In this document: in pieces, positions 51,308 through 60,279 of the stretch
Layout: every line of letters begins with the position of its first letter
How positions within the stretch are numbered: position 1 is the first letter of the stretch
Assembly (NCBI RefSeq): GCF_036173125.1
Contig: NZ_CP108054.1
Location: forward strand, 2,294,001-2,358,000
From: Streptomyces sp. NBC_00286
GTDB lineage: Bacteria; Actinomycetota; Actinomycetes; Streptomycetales; Streptomycetaceae
Reading direction: 5' to 3'
Length of the DNA stretch: 64,000 bases
Notes under the pieces: model-generated
The model's input: only the letters and a program-made list of their open reading frames with translations
What the model was told of the DNA's origin: nothing
Databases searched by the model: none
Translations under genes and position numbers: made by a program

Positions 51308-53020
51308 TCATTCTCCCGCTCCGCCGTGCGGACTCTGCACCGGGTGGGCGGTGAGCTCCTGCACACCGCTCGCATCGCCCTCGAGCTGATCGACCGCGGC
51401 GTACGCGCTAGCGATGCACGCCGGGATGCCCACTCCGTCGTACGCGGCTCCGCACACCGCGAGGCCCGGCAGCTTGCCCACGTGCTCCCGGATGCGGGCC
51501 ACGCGCGCGTGGTGCCCGACGGGGTACTGGGGCAGGCCGTCGGTCCAGCGCGTGACGCTGGTCGCTACGGGTTCGGCGTCGAGCCCGGTGGCTTCCCGCA
51601 GGTCGTGCCGCGAGACCTCGACGAGTTCGCCGTCCTCGCGCCCGAGGATCTCGGTCTCGCCGTACCGCCCCACGGACGTCCGCAGGACCAGCACGTCCGG
51701 GTTCTCCTCGTCGATCCACCCCCACTTCTGGGAGGCGAACGTCGACGCCTTGATGGTCCGCCCGTCGACAGGCGGCACCAGAAAACCGCTCCCTTCAGGA
51801 AGGCGGATTTCCTCGCGCCGGTAGGCGAGCGTGACGAGCGCCATGGAGGCGTACTCGACGCCTGCCAGCTCGGCCGCGGCAGCGGGCGCTTCGTCCCGCA
51901 GCAACACGGCAGCCACACCGGCGGGAACGGCGACGACAACACCGTCGGCATGCAGCACCCGCCCTCCGACGACGACGCGCCAGACGGTGGGCAGCCCTCC
52001 ACCACGCGCCCGCGCCTCTCCCGGCCCGCCCGCAGCCGCCACCACCGAGTCCTCACCGGAGCGCCCAGCCACCTCCCCCGAGTCCTCACCGGAGCGCCCA
52101 GCCACCTCCCCCGAGACCTCACCGGAGCGCCCAGCCACCTCCCCCGAGACCTCACCGGAGCGCCCAGCCACCTCCCCCGAGACCTCACCGGAGCGCCCAG
52201 CCACCTCCCCCGAGACCTCACCGGAGCGCCCAGCCACCTCCCCCGAGACCCTGCGCAGCTCCGTCACCCGCGCCCCCGTGACGATCTCGCCGCCCCGCGC
52301 CCGCACCGACTCCGCGACCGCGAGCGGCAGTTGGCCGACGCCGCCCTCGATGCCCATGAAGACGGGGCCCGTCTGCTGTGCGGCAGCCGCGCGGGCCTGG
52401 ATGCCCCGGACCGCCTCCGTCAACGACGCGTGCGTACGCGCCGCCTCGAAGAGCTGAGGGACGGCCGAGCGCATGGAGATGCGATACGCGTCGCCCGCGT
52501 AGACGCCGCCCAGAAGCGGCTCGATCAAGCGGTCTACCACCTCGCGGCCGAGGCGAGCCGCCACATACTCCCCCACCGCCACGTCGTCGCCGACCTCCGT
52601 ACGCGGCAAGTCGGCGTCACGCTCGATGCGGCGCACGCCCTCCTCGGAGAGCAGCCCGGCGAGAGCCGAGGCCGTGCCGGGCACCCCCATGACGTGGCCC
52701 TTGGGCATGGGCCGCAGCGCCCCGCGCGTCCAGATCGACGCGCTCGCCGTCGCGGGCGTCCGGAGCCGGGCGTCGAGGCCCACCTCGCGGGCGAGCGCCA
52801 CCGCCTCGGGGCGCCGTGCCAGCATCGACTCGGCGCCGAAGTCCACCCGCGCACCCGCGATCTCACCGGGGAGCAGCTTCCCGCCGAGCCGGTCCGAGGC
52901 CTCCAGGAGGGTCACGCGCACGCCGCTGTCGAGCAGCCGGTGGGCGGCGGCCAGACCGGCTATGCCGCCCCCGATGACGACGACGTGACCCGGGCTCGTA
53001 CGAGTGTCTGCGTGCTGCAT
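51308..53020 (-). CDS. hemY: Coproporphyrinogen III oxidase (HemY/HemG-like) with 33-bp repeat insertion
   Basis: 570 aa, about 80-100 longer than the usual family size. FAD site [18 protein letters not shown] at the N terminus, then [20 protein letters not shown]; the C-terminal FAD motif is [20 protein letters not shown]. Oxidises coproporphyrinogen III to coproporphyrin III. Residues about 259-324 consist of six copies of an 11-residue unit ([11 protein letters not shown] type) plus partial flanks, inserted after the VTELRR strand. A further Gly/Ala-rich stretch follows before the sequence resumes at [21 protein letters not shown]. The insert is in frame and sits at a surface loop in the order of the fold, so activity may persist. 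Confidence 0.92.
   Translation of the reverse strand: MQHADTRTSPGHVVVIGGGIAGLAAAHRLLDSGVRVTLLEASDRLGGKLLPGEIAGARVDFGAESMLARRPEAVALAREVGLDARLRTPATASASIWTRGALRPMPKGHVMGVPGTASALAGLLSEEGVRRIERDADLPRTEVGDDVAVGEYVAARLGREVVDRLIEPLLGGVYAGDAYRISMRSAVPQLFEAARTHASLTEAVRGIQARAAAAQQTGPVFMGIEGGVGQLPLAVAESVRARGGEIVTGARVTELRRVSGEVAGRSGEVSGEVAGRSGEVSGEVAGRSGEVSGEVAGRSGEVSGEVAGRSGEDSGEVAGRSGEDSVVAAAGGPGEARARGGGLPTVWRVVVGGRVLHADGVVVAVPAGVAAVLLRDEAPAAAAELAGVEYASMALVTLAYRREEIRLPEGSGFLVPPVDGRTIKASTFASQKWGWIDEENPDVLVLRTSVGRYGETEILGREDGELVEVSRHDLREATGLDAEPVATSVTRWTDGLPQYPVGHHARVARIREHVGKLPGLAVCGAAYDGVGIPACIASAYAAVDQLEGDASGVQELTAHPVQSPHGGAGE
52047..52244. repeat. Six tandem 33-bp units inside hemY
   Basis: The unit starts GAGTCCTCACCGGAGCGCCC on the plus strand; units 1-2 have GAGTCCTC, units 3-6 GAGACCTC, otherwise identical. 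Boundaries are 52047, 52080, 52113, 52146, 52179 and 52212. All in frame with hemY. Confidence 0.95.
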
Positions 53021-53180
53021 GTCTCCACTGTCGCACCCGGCACTGACAGTCCCTCCGGCACCCGGTGTCCATGACGAGTCCTGACCGTGACCAGTTCGGG
53101 ACCCGATCCCTCCAACGTCCCGCCCCGCTCCGGCGTCGAAGGAGCGTCAATCATTACGACACCATCGGGGGTACGCCGAC

Positions 53181-54194
53181 ATGCAGACACGCAGCACCAC
53201 GCCCAGGCAGCGAACGTCCGGGCTCCGATCCGTACGATCCCCACGGCCTCTCCACGCCCTCGTGGCCCTGCTGCTGGCCGCCGCCGTCGCGCTCGCGGGA
53301 TGCACCGGAGCGGACGAAGCCGGCGGCACCACCTCGGACTCGGACAGCGGCGATAAAGCCGCGGCCCAGTCCGAGCAGGGCGCGGGCGACGCCCGGGACA
53401 GCGGTGGCAAGGGCCGGCAGGCCACCGCGCCGCCCAAGCTGAGCGCCGCCCACATCATCCGTACGGCGTCCCTGACCGTGCAGGTCAAGGACGTACCCAA
53501 GGCGCTTGCCGAGGCCCGTACCGCCGTGGAGAACGCGGGCGGCGTCGTCGGCCAGGAGACCACCGACCGCGACTCCAAGGGCCGCGAGCGCTCGCGCGTC
53601 GTCCTCCGCGTGCCCACGGACCGCTACGAGGAGGTGCTCGATGACCTGGAGGGCTCCGGCAAACTGATCGACCGGACCGCGAAGGCGGAGGACGTCACGG
53701 ACCAGGTCGTCGACGTGGAGAGCCGTATCAAGACGCAGCGCGCCAGTGTGATCCGGATCCGTGAGCTGATGGACCAGGCGACCCAGCTCAGCGATGTGGT
53801 CACGCTGGAAGGCGAGTTGAGCACCCGTCAGGCCGACCTGGAGTCCCTGCTGGCCCAGCAGGCATCCCTGAAGGACCGTACGAGCCTGGCCACGATCACC
53901 CTGTCGTTGTCCGAGACACCGGTGAAAGCGGCGGAGGACGAGGACCCGGGGCTCGCGGACGCGCTCGCGGGTGGCTGGAACGCGTTCATCGAGACGTTCC
54001 GCTGGATCGCGATGGCCCTGGCCGCCGTACTCCCCTTCCTCGTGGGCGCGGCGCTGCTCCTGCTGCTGTGGACGCGCGTCCTTCGCCCCCGGCTGCCGCG
54101 CCGCCCGGCCACAGCGGGTGCGGGTACGGCGACCGCCGGCATGTCCCTGCCGGTCGCCCGGCCTGCGCCGGGAGAGGACGGCAAGGAGGACTGA
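53181..54194 (+). CDS. DUF4349 lipoprotein/membrane protein
   Basis: 337 aa. After a basic N terminus there is a lipoprotein signal with lipobox LAGC (Cys near residue 42). A low-complexity Asp/Ser/Gly linker leads to the DUF4349 domain: IIRTASLTVQVKDVPKALAEARTAVENAGGVV, RVVLRVPTDRYEEVLDDLEGSG and TDQVVDVESRIKTQRASVIRIRELM, a helical-coiled region. A C-terminal membrane helix (about 285-310, FRWIAMALAAVLPFLVGAALLLLLW) is followed by an Arg/Pro tail. So it is anchored at both ends. Function unknown; one study-free guess is envelope stress. 49 bp before the flavoprotein gene. Confidence 0.85.
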   Translation: MQTRSTTPRQRTSGLRSVRSPRPLHALVALLLAAAVALAGCTGADEAGGTTSDSDSGDKAAAQSEQGAGDARDSGGKGRQATAPPKLSAAHIIRTASLTVQVKDVPKALAEARTAVENAGGVVGQETTDRDSKGRERSRVVLRVPTDRYEEVLDDLEGSGKLIDRTAKAEDVTDQVVDVESRIKTQRASVIRIRELMDQATQLSDVVTLEGELSTRQADLESLLAQQASLKDRTSLATITLSLSETPVKAAEDEDPGLADALAGGWNAFIETFRWIAMALAAVLPFLVGAALLLLLWTRVLRPRLPRRPATAGAGTATAGMSLPVARPAPGEDGKED

Positions 54195-54242
54195 CAGGAG
54201 GGCTGGCGGGACTGAAATGCCGCGCCCCCGTAGCGTGTTCAT

Positions 54243-55631
54243 ATGGACATGAGCCGTACGAGAGAACGCCTGGTGGTCGTCGGAGGGGACGCGGCGGGCA
54301 TGGCCGCCGCGTCCCAGGCACGCCGTATGAAGGGCCCCGACGAACTGGAGATCATCGCGTTCGAGCGCGGCCACTTCAGCTCGTACTCCGCGTGCGGCAT
54401 CCCGTACTGGGTGGGCGGCGACGTCACCGACCGGGACCAGCTGATCGCGCGCACCCCCGAGGAGCACCGGGATCGCGGGATCGACCTGCGGATGCGTACG
54501 GAGGTGACGGCGCTGGATGTCGCGGGCGGCCGGGTTCGCGCCCGTGACCTGGAGTCCGGGGCCGAGGCGTGGACGTCGTACGACAAGCTCGTGATCGCGA
54601 CGGGCGCCCGGCCGATCCGGCCGCCGCTGCCCGGGATCGACGCCCCGGGAGTGCACGGAGTACAGACGCTCGACGACGGGCAGGCCCTGATCGACACGCT
54701 GGCCCGTACGTCCGGTCGGCGCGCGGTGGTGGTCGGCGCCGGCTACATCGGCGTGGAGATGGCCGAGGCGCTGGTGAACCGCGGCTACGAAGTGACGGTG
54801 GTCAACCGCGGCAAGGAGCCGATGTCCACGCTCGACCCCGACATGGGACGGCTGGTGCACGAGGCCATGGAGGGCCTGGGCATCACCATGGTGAACGACG
54901 CCGAGGTCACCAAGATCCTCACCGGCGAGGACGGGCGGGTCCGCGCGGTGGCCACGGAGGACGCCGAGTACCCGGCGGACGTGGTGGTGCTCGGCATCGG
55001 CGTACGTCCGGAGACGACGCTGGCGCAGGCGGCGGGGCTCCAGCTGGGCGACCACGGAGGGCTGCTGACCGACCAGGCCATGCGCGTACGCGGCTACGAG
55101 AACATCTGGGCCGGCGGCGACTGCGTGGAGGTCCTCGACCTGGTCTCCGGCCGCGAACGGCACATCGCGCTGGGCACGCACGCCAACAAACACGGCCAGG
55201 TCATCGGCGCGAACGCCGGCGGCGGCTACGCCACGTTCCCCGGCGTGGTCGGCACGGCGGTCAGCAAGGTCTGCGACCTGGAGATAGCCCGCACCGGCCT
55301 CCGCGAAAAGGACGCCCGCAGAGCAGGCCTCCAGTACGAGAAGGTCACCATCGAGTCCACCAGCCGCTCCGGCTACTATCCCGGCGCCGCCCCGATGACG
55401 GTGAAGATGCTCGCGGAACGCCGCACCGGCCGCCTCCTGGGCGTCCAGATAGTGGGCCGCGAGGGCGCGGGCAAACGAGTAGATATCGCAGCGGTAGCCC
55501 TGACAGCAGGCATGACGGTAGAGCAGGTGACGTCCCTGGACCTGGGCTACGCGCCCCCGTTCTCCCCGGTCTGGGACCCGGTACAGGTGGCGGCCCGCAA
55601 AGCGGTAAGGGCGGTATTCGGCCGAGGGTAA
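54243..55631 (+). CDS. CoA-disulfide reductase/NADH oxidase-like FAD-dependent oxidoreductase
   Basis: 462 aa. Two Rossmann domains: VVVGGDAAGMAAASQARRM (FAD) and AVVVGAGYIGVEMAEAL (NAD(P)H, about residues 160-176). The single redox Cys is in HFSSYSACGIPYWVGG (about residue 50), as in CoA-disulfide reductases and NADH oxidases of the Cys-SOH type. FAD end motif IWAGGDCVEV; C-terminal dimer domain with GATFPGVVGTAVSK-like YATFPGVVGTAVSKV and LGYAPPFSPVWDPV, typical of the family. Likely handles low-molecular-weight disulfides or polysulfides. No rhodanese fusion. Confidence 0.9.
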   Translation: MDMSRTRERLVVVGGDAAGMAAASQARRMKGPDELEIIAFERGHFSSYSACGIPYWVGGDVTDRDQLIARTPEEHRDRGIDLRMRTEVTALDVAGGRVRARDLESGAEAWTSYDKLVIATGARPIRPPLPGIDAPGVHGVQTLDDGQALIDTLARTSGRRAVVVGAGYIGVEMAEALVNRGYEVTVVNRGKEPMSTLDPDMGRLVHEAMEGLGITMVNDAEVTKILTGEDGRVRAVATEDAEYPADVVVLGIGVRPETTLAQAAGLQLGDHGGLLTDQAMRVRGYENIWAGGDCVEVLDLVSGRERHIALGTHANKHGQVIGANAGGGYATFPGVVGTAVSKVCDLEIARTGLREKDARRAGLQYEKVTIESTSRSGYYPGAAPMTVKMLAERRTGRLLGVQIVGREGAGKRVDIAAVALTAGMTVEQVTSLDLGYAPPFSPVWDPVQVAARKAVRAVFGRG

Positions 55632-55656
55632 CCGTCTATCCGGGGGCCCACTGGAG

Positions 55657-55720
55657 GCGCCCCTTCAGGGGCGCGGGGAACTGCACGACCAGCCACAACG
55701 AACTCGCAGCCCGGATGCAA
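55657..55720 (+). repeat. Copy of dispersed element behind the flavoprotein gene
   Basis: GCGCCCC-TTCA-GGGGCGC (55657-55674) is a perfect hairpin, followed by GGGGAACTGCACGACCAGCC and ACAACGAAC. Same design as at 10911. It begins 26 bp after the stop codon, a terminator position. The remaining gap to 55882 has no gene signal. Confidence 0.75.
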
Positions 55721-55881
55721 CCAAAACCACAACGAACCCCCTGCTCAACCAGCGGAGCGTACGCGTGGCCCTCCGCGCCGGCCACGCGCACGCTCTCACG
55801 GCCCAGGGCGCCGGAGACGCCTGGGGACGTCAAGGCCCGAAGCCCTGGAGCCTCAAAGGACCCCGGAGCCCTGACGACGTC

Positions 55882-56214
55882 TCAGGCACCCTGAGCCGCT
55901 CCAGGAGTGGTTCCGTTGATCTTCTCTATGGCCTGCCGAGCCTGCTCGCCGGGCGACCGCGGCAACGACGAGACCGGCGAAACCTGCGGCGGCTGTGGCG
56001 CCGCCTGGGGCCGGGCGTGCGTACCGGGCTGACGGCTGCGCAGCCGGTGGCTGGCGGCCTCGTCGAGGGTCACGGGACGCTGCATGCTCGCGGCAAGCCG
56101 ACCGGCTTCCTGGCCGAGCGCGGCCACGTCCTCCCACGACAGTCTGAGGACGAGGGCTACTTCCGCCTCGCCGTCCGGCGTGGCGGTCATAGTCGGAGTG
56201 ACTCGGTCGTTCAT
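55882..56214 (-). CDS. Conserved small hypothetical protein
   Basis: About 110 aa from the ATG at 56212-56214 (an ATG at 56229 is also in frame). The N-terminal half has EVALVLRLSWEDVAALGQEAGRLAASMQRPVTLDEAASHRLRS in order (landmarks LSWEDVAALG and RPVTLDEAA); the second half is Pro/Gln-rich with EQARQAIEKINGTTPG at the end. No membrane segment and no known domain. Located between the flavoprotein and rhomboid genes, divergent from the latter; a similar small protein is commonly found in this part of Streptomyces genomes, from memory. Confidence 0.6.
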   Translation of the reverse strand: MNDRVTPTMTATPDGEAEVALVLRLSWEDVAALGQEAGRLAASMQRPVTLDEAASHRLRSRQPGTHARPQAAPQPPQVSPVSSLPRSPGEQARQAIEKINGTTPGAAQGA

Positions 56215-56327
56215 TGACCTGTTCCTCACGTGTTGCTGGGATCACGGTGGTTGCCGAAACATACGCAGACACCCGCGCTCCCGTTCACACCCGTTCAGAA
56301 GGGCCCGCTCGCGGGCAGGAGTTCCTT

Positions 56328-57161
56328 GTGGTCATCCCCGTCCATGATGTGAACCCGGCCCGCCGCACGCCGGTCGTGACGTACGCGCTGATCGGCGCCA
56401 ACGTCCTTGTCTTCCTGGCCACGCCGGGTGTGGCCGCCTCGCTGGTCGGCGAGAGCAGCCTCGCGCAGCTCTGCCAACTGCAGGCGTTCCTGGACCATTG
56501 GGCGGCGGTGCCGCGCGAGATGATCCACGACCGGACGCCGACCGTCGTACCCACCGGCGACGTGGGCGTGGGCCCACAGGGACCGGGCTGTGTCGTGGGC
56601 TCGCCCGACTACGACAAGTCGCCCCCGCTGTCGGTGCTCACCGCGATGTTCCTGCACGGCAGTTGGCTGCACCTGCTCGGCAACATGCTCTTCCTGCTGA
56701 TCTTCGGCAACAACATCGAAGACCGCCTCGGCCACATCCGCTACCTGCTGTTCTACGTGGTCTGCGGCTACGCGGCGGCGTACGCCTTCGCCTACGTCAA
56801 CGCCACCTCCGGCGACCCGCTGATCGGCGCGTCCGGTGCGATCGCCGGCGTCCTGGGCGCGTACCTGGTCCTCTATCCGAAGGCCCGCGTCTGGGTCCTC
56901 GTACCGTTCCTGATCTTCCTGCCGCTGCGACTGCCCGCCTGGCTGGTCCTGGGCTTCTGGTTCGTCCTCCAGGCGGTGTACTCGTCCGGTGCCGGCGTCA
57001 CCGAGGCCGGCACCGTCGCGTACGTCGCCCATGTCGTCGGCTTCGTGGCAGGCATGCTCCTCGCCTGGCCCCTGCGCCCGGGCACCCCGCCGCCCCCGGA
57101 GCCGCGCGGCCTGCTGTGGGGCAGGCAGGCGCGGCCGCGGCAGACATGGAGACCTCGCTAG
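56328..57161 (+). CDS. Rhomboid-family intramembrane serine protease
   Basis: About 277 aa from a GTG at 56328 with AGGAG eight bases before it. Six or seven membrane helices. Catalytic Ser is in LIGASGAIAGVLG (GxSG) and the His is in VAYVAHVVGFVAGM; HGSWLHLLGNMLFLLIFGNNIEDRLG between them is the usual HxxxHxxxN-like rhomboid loop. Cuts membrane proteins within the bilayer; targets unknown. It ends 4 bases inside the convergent hemE stop region (57158), so the genes meet tail to tail. Confidence 0.93.
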   Translation: MVIPVHDVNPARRTPVVTYALIGANVLVFLATPGVAASLVGESSLAQLCQLQAFLDHWAAVPREMIHDRTPTVVPTGDVGVGPQGPGCVVGSPDYDKSPPLSVLTAMFLHGSWLHLLGNMLFLLIFGNNIEDRLGHIRYLLFYVVCGYAAAYAFAYVNATSGDPLIGASGAIAGVLGAYLVLYPKARVWVLVPFLIFLPLRLPAWLVLGFWFVLQAVYSSGAGVTEAGTVAYVAHVVGFVAGMLLAWPLRPGTPPPPEPRGLLWGRQARPRQTWRPR

Positions 57162-58222
57162 CGGGTGGTCCGCGTGTGGACGTACTCCGTGAGCCGGGTC
57201 AGCGCGTCCGGGTCCGTGCTCGGCAGAACGCCGTGGCCGAGGTTGAAGATGTGGCCCTCCAGGCCCGCGGCGGCGTCGAGGATCTCCTGCGTCTTGGTCT
57301 CGACGGCCTCGGTGGTGGAGAAGAGGACCGCAGGGTCGAGGTTGCCCTGGAGCGCCTTGCCCGGGCCAACGCGGCGCGCGGCCTCGTCGAGCGGTACGCG
57401 CCAGTCGACGCCTACGACATCCGCGCCCGCCTCGCCCAGGAGGCCGAGCAACTCGCCGGTGCCGACGCCGAAGTGGATGCGCGGAACCCCGTACGCCTTC
57501 ACGGCCTCGAAAACCTTCGTGGAGGCGGGCATGACGGAGCGGCGGTAGTCGGCCGGTGCCAGGGCGCCGACCCACGAGTCGAAGAGCTGCACGGCCGAGG
57601 CCCCCGCCTCGATCTGCACCTTCAGGAAGGCGGCCGTGATCTCCGCGAGCCGGTCGAGCAGTTCGGCCCACAGCTGCGGGTCGCCGTACATGAGGGCCTT
57701 GGTGTGCTCGTGGTTGCGGGACGGCCCGCCCTCCACGAGGTAGCTGGCGAGCGTGAAGGGCGCGCCGGCGAAGCCGATGACCGGGGTCTCGCCGAGCTCG
57801 GCGGTGAGCAGCCCGATGGCCTCGGTGACGTATGCGACGTCCTCGGGCGTCAGATCCCGCAGCTGCGCCAGGTCGGCACGGGACCGGATCGGCTTCTCGA
57901 CGACCGGCCCGACCCCCGGCTTGATGTCGAGATCGACACCGATGGCCTTGAGCGGTACGACGATGTCGCTGAAGTAGATAGCCGCGTCCACGTTGTGCCG
58001 CCGCACCGGCTGCAACGTGATCTCCGCAACCAGCTCGGGCCGCATACACGACTCAAGCATGGGAATCCCCGCACGCACCTTCCGATACTCGGGCAACGAA
58101 CGCCCGGCCTGCCGCATGAACCACACCGGCGTATGCGGCACGGGCTCGCGCCGGCACGCCTTCATGAAGGCGGATTCGTACGTGGCTGTCGGCTGGCCCG
58201 CAGGGCGCTCATTGGAACTCAC
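57158..58222 (-). CDS. hemE: Uroporphyrinogen decarboxylase
   Basis: About 354 aa from a GTG at 58220-58222. Hallmarks: PVWFMRQAGRSLPEYRKVR (invariant Arg), YFSDIVVPLKAIGVDLDIKPG (catalytic Asp), GFAGAPFTLASYLVEGGPS and GHIFNLGHGVLPSTDPD at the end. It converts uroporphyrinogen III to coproporphyrinogen III, feeding HemY and HemQ encoded about 5 kb away on the same strand. Two copies of the dispersed element lie upstream. Confidence 0.96.
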   Translation of the reverse strand: MSSNERPAGQPTATYESAFMKACRREPVPHTPVWFMRQAGRSLPEYRKVRAGIPMLESCMRPELVAEITLQPVRRHNVDAAIYFSDIVVPLKAIGVDLDIKPGVGPVVEKPIRSRADLAQLRDLTPEDVAYVTEAIGLLTAELGETPVIGFAGAPFTLASYLVEGGPSRNHEHTKALMYGDPQLWAELLDRLAEITAAFLKVQIEAGASAVQLFDSWVGALAPADYRRSVMPASTKVFEAVKAYGVPRIHFGVGTGELLGLLGEAGADVVGVDWRVPLDEAARRVGPGKALQGNLDPAVLFSTTEAVETKTQEILDAAAGLEGHIFNLGHGVLPSTDPDALTRLTEYVHTRTTR

Positions 58223-58272
58223 GCCGAAAGTCTCGCACGCCGCACGGAGAAGAAGCCTCGGGGGCAGCGGGC

Positions 58273-58402
58273 CCCGTGAGGGACGCGAGGCTATGTCGAT
58301 TTGCGGCTCTCCGCGTGGGGCGCGCAAGTGCCCCTTTAGGGGCGAGGGGCTGTATCAATTTGCGGCTCCGCCGCGCGGGCGCGACAAGCCACAACCAACC
58401 CG
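58273..58402 (+). repeat. Two dispersed-element copies in tandem upstream of hemE
   Basis: The first, degenerate copy (58273-58325) reads GAGGCTATGTCGATTTGCGG with CTCTCCGC; the second (58331-58402) has GCCCCTTTAGGGGC hairpin, CTGTATCAATTTGCGGCTCC and GCGACAAGCCACAAC. They fill most of the 330-bp gap between hemE and the DUF3000 gene. Confidence 0.75.
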
Positions 58403-58556
58403 CAGCACCAAAGAACCGAACAACCCCCGACGATCCGCCCACAGCGACACTCAGTCACAGCACAAACACAACGAAACGGCACCGTTCCCGCCCAACCGCC
58501 GGAGGCAAGGGTGTCTCTCCCTGCACAAAGGCGCCGTTCCCCTTAATCTTCCCCGC

Positions 58557-59225
58557 ATGGCTGCGGCTCAAGGACGACTCTCGGACGACGCTGGCGGGGA
58601 AGCCAGGAACGACGAGGCACTGCGAACGGAAGCGGACGCGACTCCGCTGGCCTTCCGCACAGCCGTCGACGCACTCGGCACGGCCCGCCTGCGGCCGGAG
58701 ATCGAGATCGACCCGACCAAGCCGCCGCAGCGCCTCGCCCCGTTCGCATACGCCCTGGAGGCCGCTGTCGTCGACGGCGACGAAGACCTGGCGGACGGCC
58801 GCCTCATCCTCCTCCACGACCCCGCCGGACACGAGGCCTGGCAGGGATCGTTCCGCCTGGTCACGCTCGTACGCGCGGAACTGGAACCGGAGATCGCCGC
58901 CGACCCGCTGTTCCCCGACGTCTGCTGGTCCTGGCTGACCGGCGCCCTCCAGGCCCGCGGCCCGTCGTACGGCGAACCCAGCGGCACCGTCACCCGCGCG
59001 AGCTCTCACTACTTCGGCGGCCTCTCGGAACGCCGACCCGCCTCCCAGATCGAGATCCGCGCTTCCTGGACTCCGCGCGAGGGCCTCGGCGGCGTCCCGG
59101 ACACGGCCTCCCACCTCGCCGCCTGGTGCGACCTGCTGTCCCAGATCGCCGGCCTGCCCCCGGCCACCCCGGGCGACCCCTCGGTCGTAACCCTCCCTCA
59201 GCGCCGCGGCCCCCAGCCCCGCTGA
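58557..59225 (+). CDS. DUF3000 domain protein
   Basis: 222 aa from the ATG at 58557. Recognised from PLAFRTAVDALGTARLRPEIEIDPTKPPQRLAPFAYALEAAV in part (landmarks RPEIEI and PPQRLAP), LVTLVRAELEPEIAADPLFPDVCWSWL and TVTRASSHYFGGLSERR, typical of actinobacterial DUF3000 proteins found beside hemE. No catalytic motif or membrane segment. Function unknown; the constant neighbourhood with hemE and rnd in streptomycetes suggests a housekeeping role. Confidence 0.83.
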   Translation: MAAAQGRLSDDAGGEARNDEALRTEADATPLAFRTAVDALGTARLRPEIEIDPTKPPQRLAPFAYALEAAVVDGDEDLADGRLILLHDPAGHEAWQGSFRLVTLVRAELEPEIAADPLFPDVCWSWLTGALQARGPSYGEPSGTVTRASSHYFGGLSERRPASQIEIRASWTPREGLGGVPDTASHLAAWCDLLSQIAGLPPATPGDPSVVTLPQRRGPQPR

Positions 59226-59270
59226 GCCCCACCCCGCTCCCCCCTGACGAACCGCCTGATCACCCCCTCC

Positions 59271-59312
59271 TGATCAATCGCTTCTGATCAATCGCTTCTG
59301 ATCAGTCCCTTC
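59271..59312. repeat. Three 14-bp direct repeats (TGATCAATCGCTTC) upstream of response regulator
   Basis: Exact copies at 59271-59284 and 59285-59298, and a third with three changes at 59299-59312 (TGATCAGTCCCTTC). They lie in a 360-bp gap with lower GC than average, before the regulator gene. Could be binding sites or simple slippage. Confidence 0.75.
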
Positions 59313-59589
59313 ACGTTTGCCACCCGATCCCTCACCCACCCGCACCAATCGCTTTGTCGATACGACCACTTTCAGCCGCGTAACGAAGCGGAGTGGACTC
59401 GTTCGATCTTCGGGTGATCGATCGTCCGTCCGAATTGCACGGATTGTTACTCACCAAATCGTGATCTTTCTCTAAAGGCAGACGGGTTTAGTGCCGAAGA
59501 CCTCTGTGACCTTGAAAGCACGGTTCCCCCCGGTTCCCTCCCCCCCCGAGCCGGCCCCGTCCCACACCCCCCCACCCCCAGGAGGCCTG

Positions 59590-60255
59590 GTGTCCGTTCT
59601 CCTCGAGCAGCCCGCAAGCCTGGTCGCCTACCGCCCGAACAAGCCCACCGCGATGGTGGTCGTGGCCGATCAGCGCGTGCGCTCCACCGTCACCCGCCAT
59701 CTGTGGGCCCTCGGAGTGCGCGATGTGATCGAGGCCTCGTCCGTCGCGGAGGCTCGTCCCCGCATCGGCAACCCCCGGGACATCTGCGTCGCCGAAGTCC
59801 ATCTGCCGGATGGTTCCGGCCTCACCCTCCTCTCCGAAACCCGAGCCGCGGGCTGGCCCAACGGCCTCGCCCTCTCCGCCGCCGACGACATCAGCGCCGT
59901 ACGCAACGCCCTGGCCGGTGGCGTGAAGGGATACGTCGTCACCGGTACGCGTACGAACATCGGCCTCCCCACCCGCCCCGGCGTCGCCCCCATCGGTTCG
60001 GCCGCCGCTGCCCGTATGCACCGCCGCCCCCCGGGTGCCCCGGGCCACCCGGGCGGCTACCGCGAACTGTCCGGCCGCGAGGTCGAGGTGCTCCGGCTGG
60101 TGGCGGAGGGCCAGTCGAACAAGGCCATCGGCGTCTCGATGGGCCTGTCCGCCCTGACCGTCAAGAGCCACCTCGCCCGCATCGCCCGCAAGCTCGGCAC
60201 GGGCGACCGCGCCGGCATGGTGGCGGTGGCCCTGCGCACCGGCATCATCCACTGA
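59590..60255 (+). CDS. LuxR-type response regulator with Glu in place of phospho-Asp
   Basis: About 221 aa from a GTG at 59590 with AGGAGG five bases upstream; a GTG at 59491 is in frame but adds a Pro-rich leader. Receiver-like domain: TAMVVVADQRVRSTV, then DICVAEVHLPDGSGL, where the position usually held by the phosphorylated Asp (A-D-V-x-L-P-D-G) is Glu. ALSAADD and GVKGYVVTG follow. After a Pro/Gly linker the LuxR helix-turn-helix is intact: RELSGREVEVLRLVAEGQSNKAIGVSMGLSALTVKSHLARIARKLGTGDRAGMV in order (landmarks LSGREVEVL and LTVKSHLARI). No kinase gene adjacent. May act without phosphorylation. Confidence 0.88.
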   Translation: MSVLLEQPASLVAYRPNKPTAMVVVADQRVRSTVTRHLWALGVRDVIEASSVAEARPRIGNPRDICVAEVHLPDGSGLTLLSETRAAGWPNGLALSAADDISAVRNALAGGVKGYVVTGTRTNIGLPTRPGVAPIGSAAAARMHRRPPGAPGHPGGYRELSGREVEVLRLVAEGQSNKAIGVSMGLSALTVKSHLARIARKLGTGDRAGMVAVALRTGIIH

Positions 60256-60279
60256 GCCGACTGCTTTACATCCCGCAGG

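Noticed and set aside
53154..55193. 679-codon minus-strand frame opposite DUF4349 and the flavoprotein
   Set aside because: Antisense shadow of two well-supported genes, with the usual Arg/Gly/His composition.
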